This document shows, one piece after another, positions 5,570 through 5,752 of a stretch of DNA of 5,752 bases. Position 1 is the stretch's first letter, and each line of letters begins with the position of its first letter. The DNA is from Salinivirga sp964413185 (GTDB taxonomy: Bacteria > Bacteroidota > Bacteroidia > Bacteroidales > Salinivirgaceae), in NCBI GenBank assembly GCA_964413185.1, contig CAYPSX010000239.1:1-5752 (forward strand), in the 5' to 3' direction. The notes beneath the pieces were generated by a model, which ran no database searches, had not been told where the DNA came from, and saw only the letters and a list, made by a program, of their open reading frames with translations. Both the position numbers and the translations under genes were made by a program.

Positions 5570-5752
5570 ATGGATCCAATTAAAATTGAAGGTACTCCTA
5601 AAACGCCAACGGTTGATTTTAATGCTGAAAAAGGAGTCATTGAAATAAAAGGCCGTTCAATACCGGAAAACTCCATTGAGTTTTACAAGCCCCTTGTAGA
5701 CTGGCTTGAAGAATATATGAACTCACCAAAGGAATTAACTGAGGTGAACATA
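5570..5752 (+). CDS. siaC: SiaC-family regulatory phosphoprotein (DUF1987), N-terminal half
   Basis: Sixty-one codons are present before the window ends. The start MDPIKIEGTPKTPTVDF, then EKGVIEIKGRSIPENS (20-35) and EFYKPLVDWLEEYM (37-50), is the characteristic beginning of DUF1987/SiaC proteins, usually about 125 residues long. It folds like an anti-sigma-factor antagonist. The threonine phosphorylated in Pseudomonas SiaC (Thr68) lies in a segment that would come just after the last codon here, so the phosphosite cannot be checked. Unphosphorylated SiaC binds its output partner (SiaD, a diguanylate cyclase, in Pseudomonas) and SiaB phosphorylation releases it. AATAGAGA lies shortly before the ATG. 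It is cut off by the window edge and not broken. Confidence 0.88.
   Translation, partial: MDPIKIEGTPKTPTVDFNAEKGVIEIKGRSIPENSIEFYKPLVDWLEEYMNSPKELTEVNI

Noticed and set aside
5572..5577. GGATCC here and GATCC at the first base, as a sign of an assembly or cloning join
   Set aside because: The internal site lies within an intact siaC start and reads smoothly; the left edge may be a cut end but nothing further supports it.

Overview
The window looks like chromosomal DNA from a member of the Bacteroidota (Bacteroidetes). The clues are TAnnTTTG-type -7 promoter elements upstream of four transcription units, A-rich translation starts without clear Shine-Dalgarno sequences, a lipoprotein with an acidic surface-export-like signal after its cysteine, and families common in that phylum (DUF6155, SiaB/SiaC-like pairs, DUF6088). 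No genus is claimed. There are no tRNA, rRNA, CRISPR or intact insertion-sequence genes.

Region 1 (1-450) is short, AT-rich and accessory-like. It holds the first 30 codons of a leftward gene that resembles DUF6088/AbiEi-type transcriptional regulators (antitoxin-like). A 12-bp-armed palindrome sits over its promoter, next comes a 33-codon small reading frame of unknown function, and then about 170 bp with no convincing gene. It lies directly behind the 3' end of mnmE, a conserved sequence that serves as an integration site for genomic islands in other bacteria.

Region 2 (451-4315) is a compact leftward operon, in transcription order: a PfkB-family sugar kinase, a DUF6155 protein, a calcium/sodium antiporter whose motifs are of the K+-dependent eukaryotic NCKX type, and mnmE (tRNA U34 modification GTPase). 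The first three genes overlap (20 bp, then an ATGA overlap of 4 bp) and mnmE follows after 19 bp, so co-transcription is likely. A -7 element lies just upstream of the kinase.

Region 3 (4316-4443) is a 128-bp divergent promoter region with a -7 element for each side and a 10-bp direct repeat in front of the rightward one.

Region 4 (4444-5752) reads rightward: a small cysteine-rich lipoprotein, then, behind its own promoter-like element, a SiaB-type threonine kinase gene and the start of its SiaC-type partner (DUF1987). By analogy with Pseudomonas SiaABCD this is a partner-switching signalling module. Its phosphatase/sensor, if present, would lie beyond the right edge.

Base composition differs by eye: mnmE is clearly richer in G+C than the siaB/siaC stretch and the 1-450 region.
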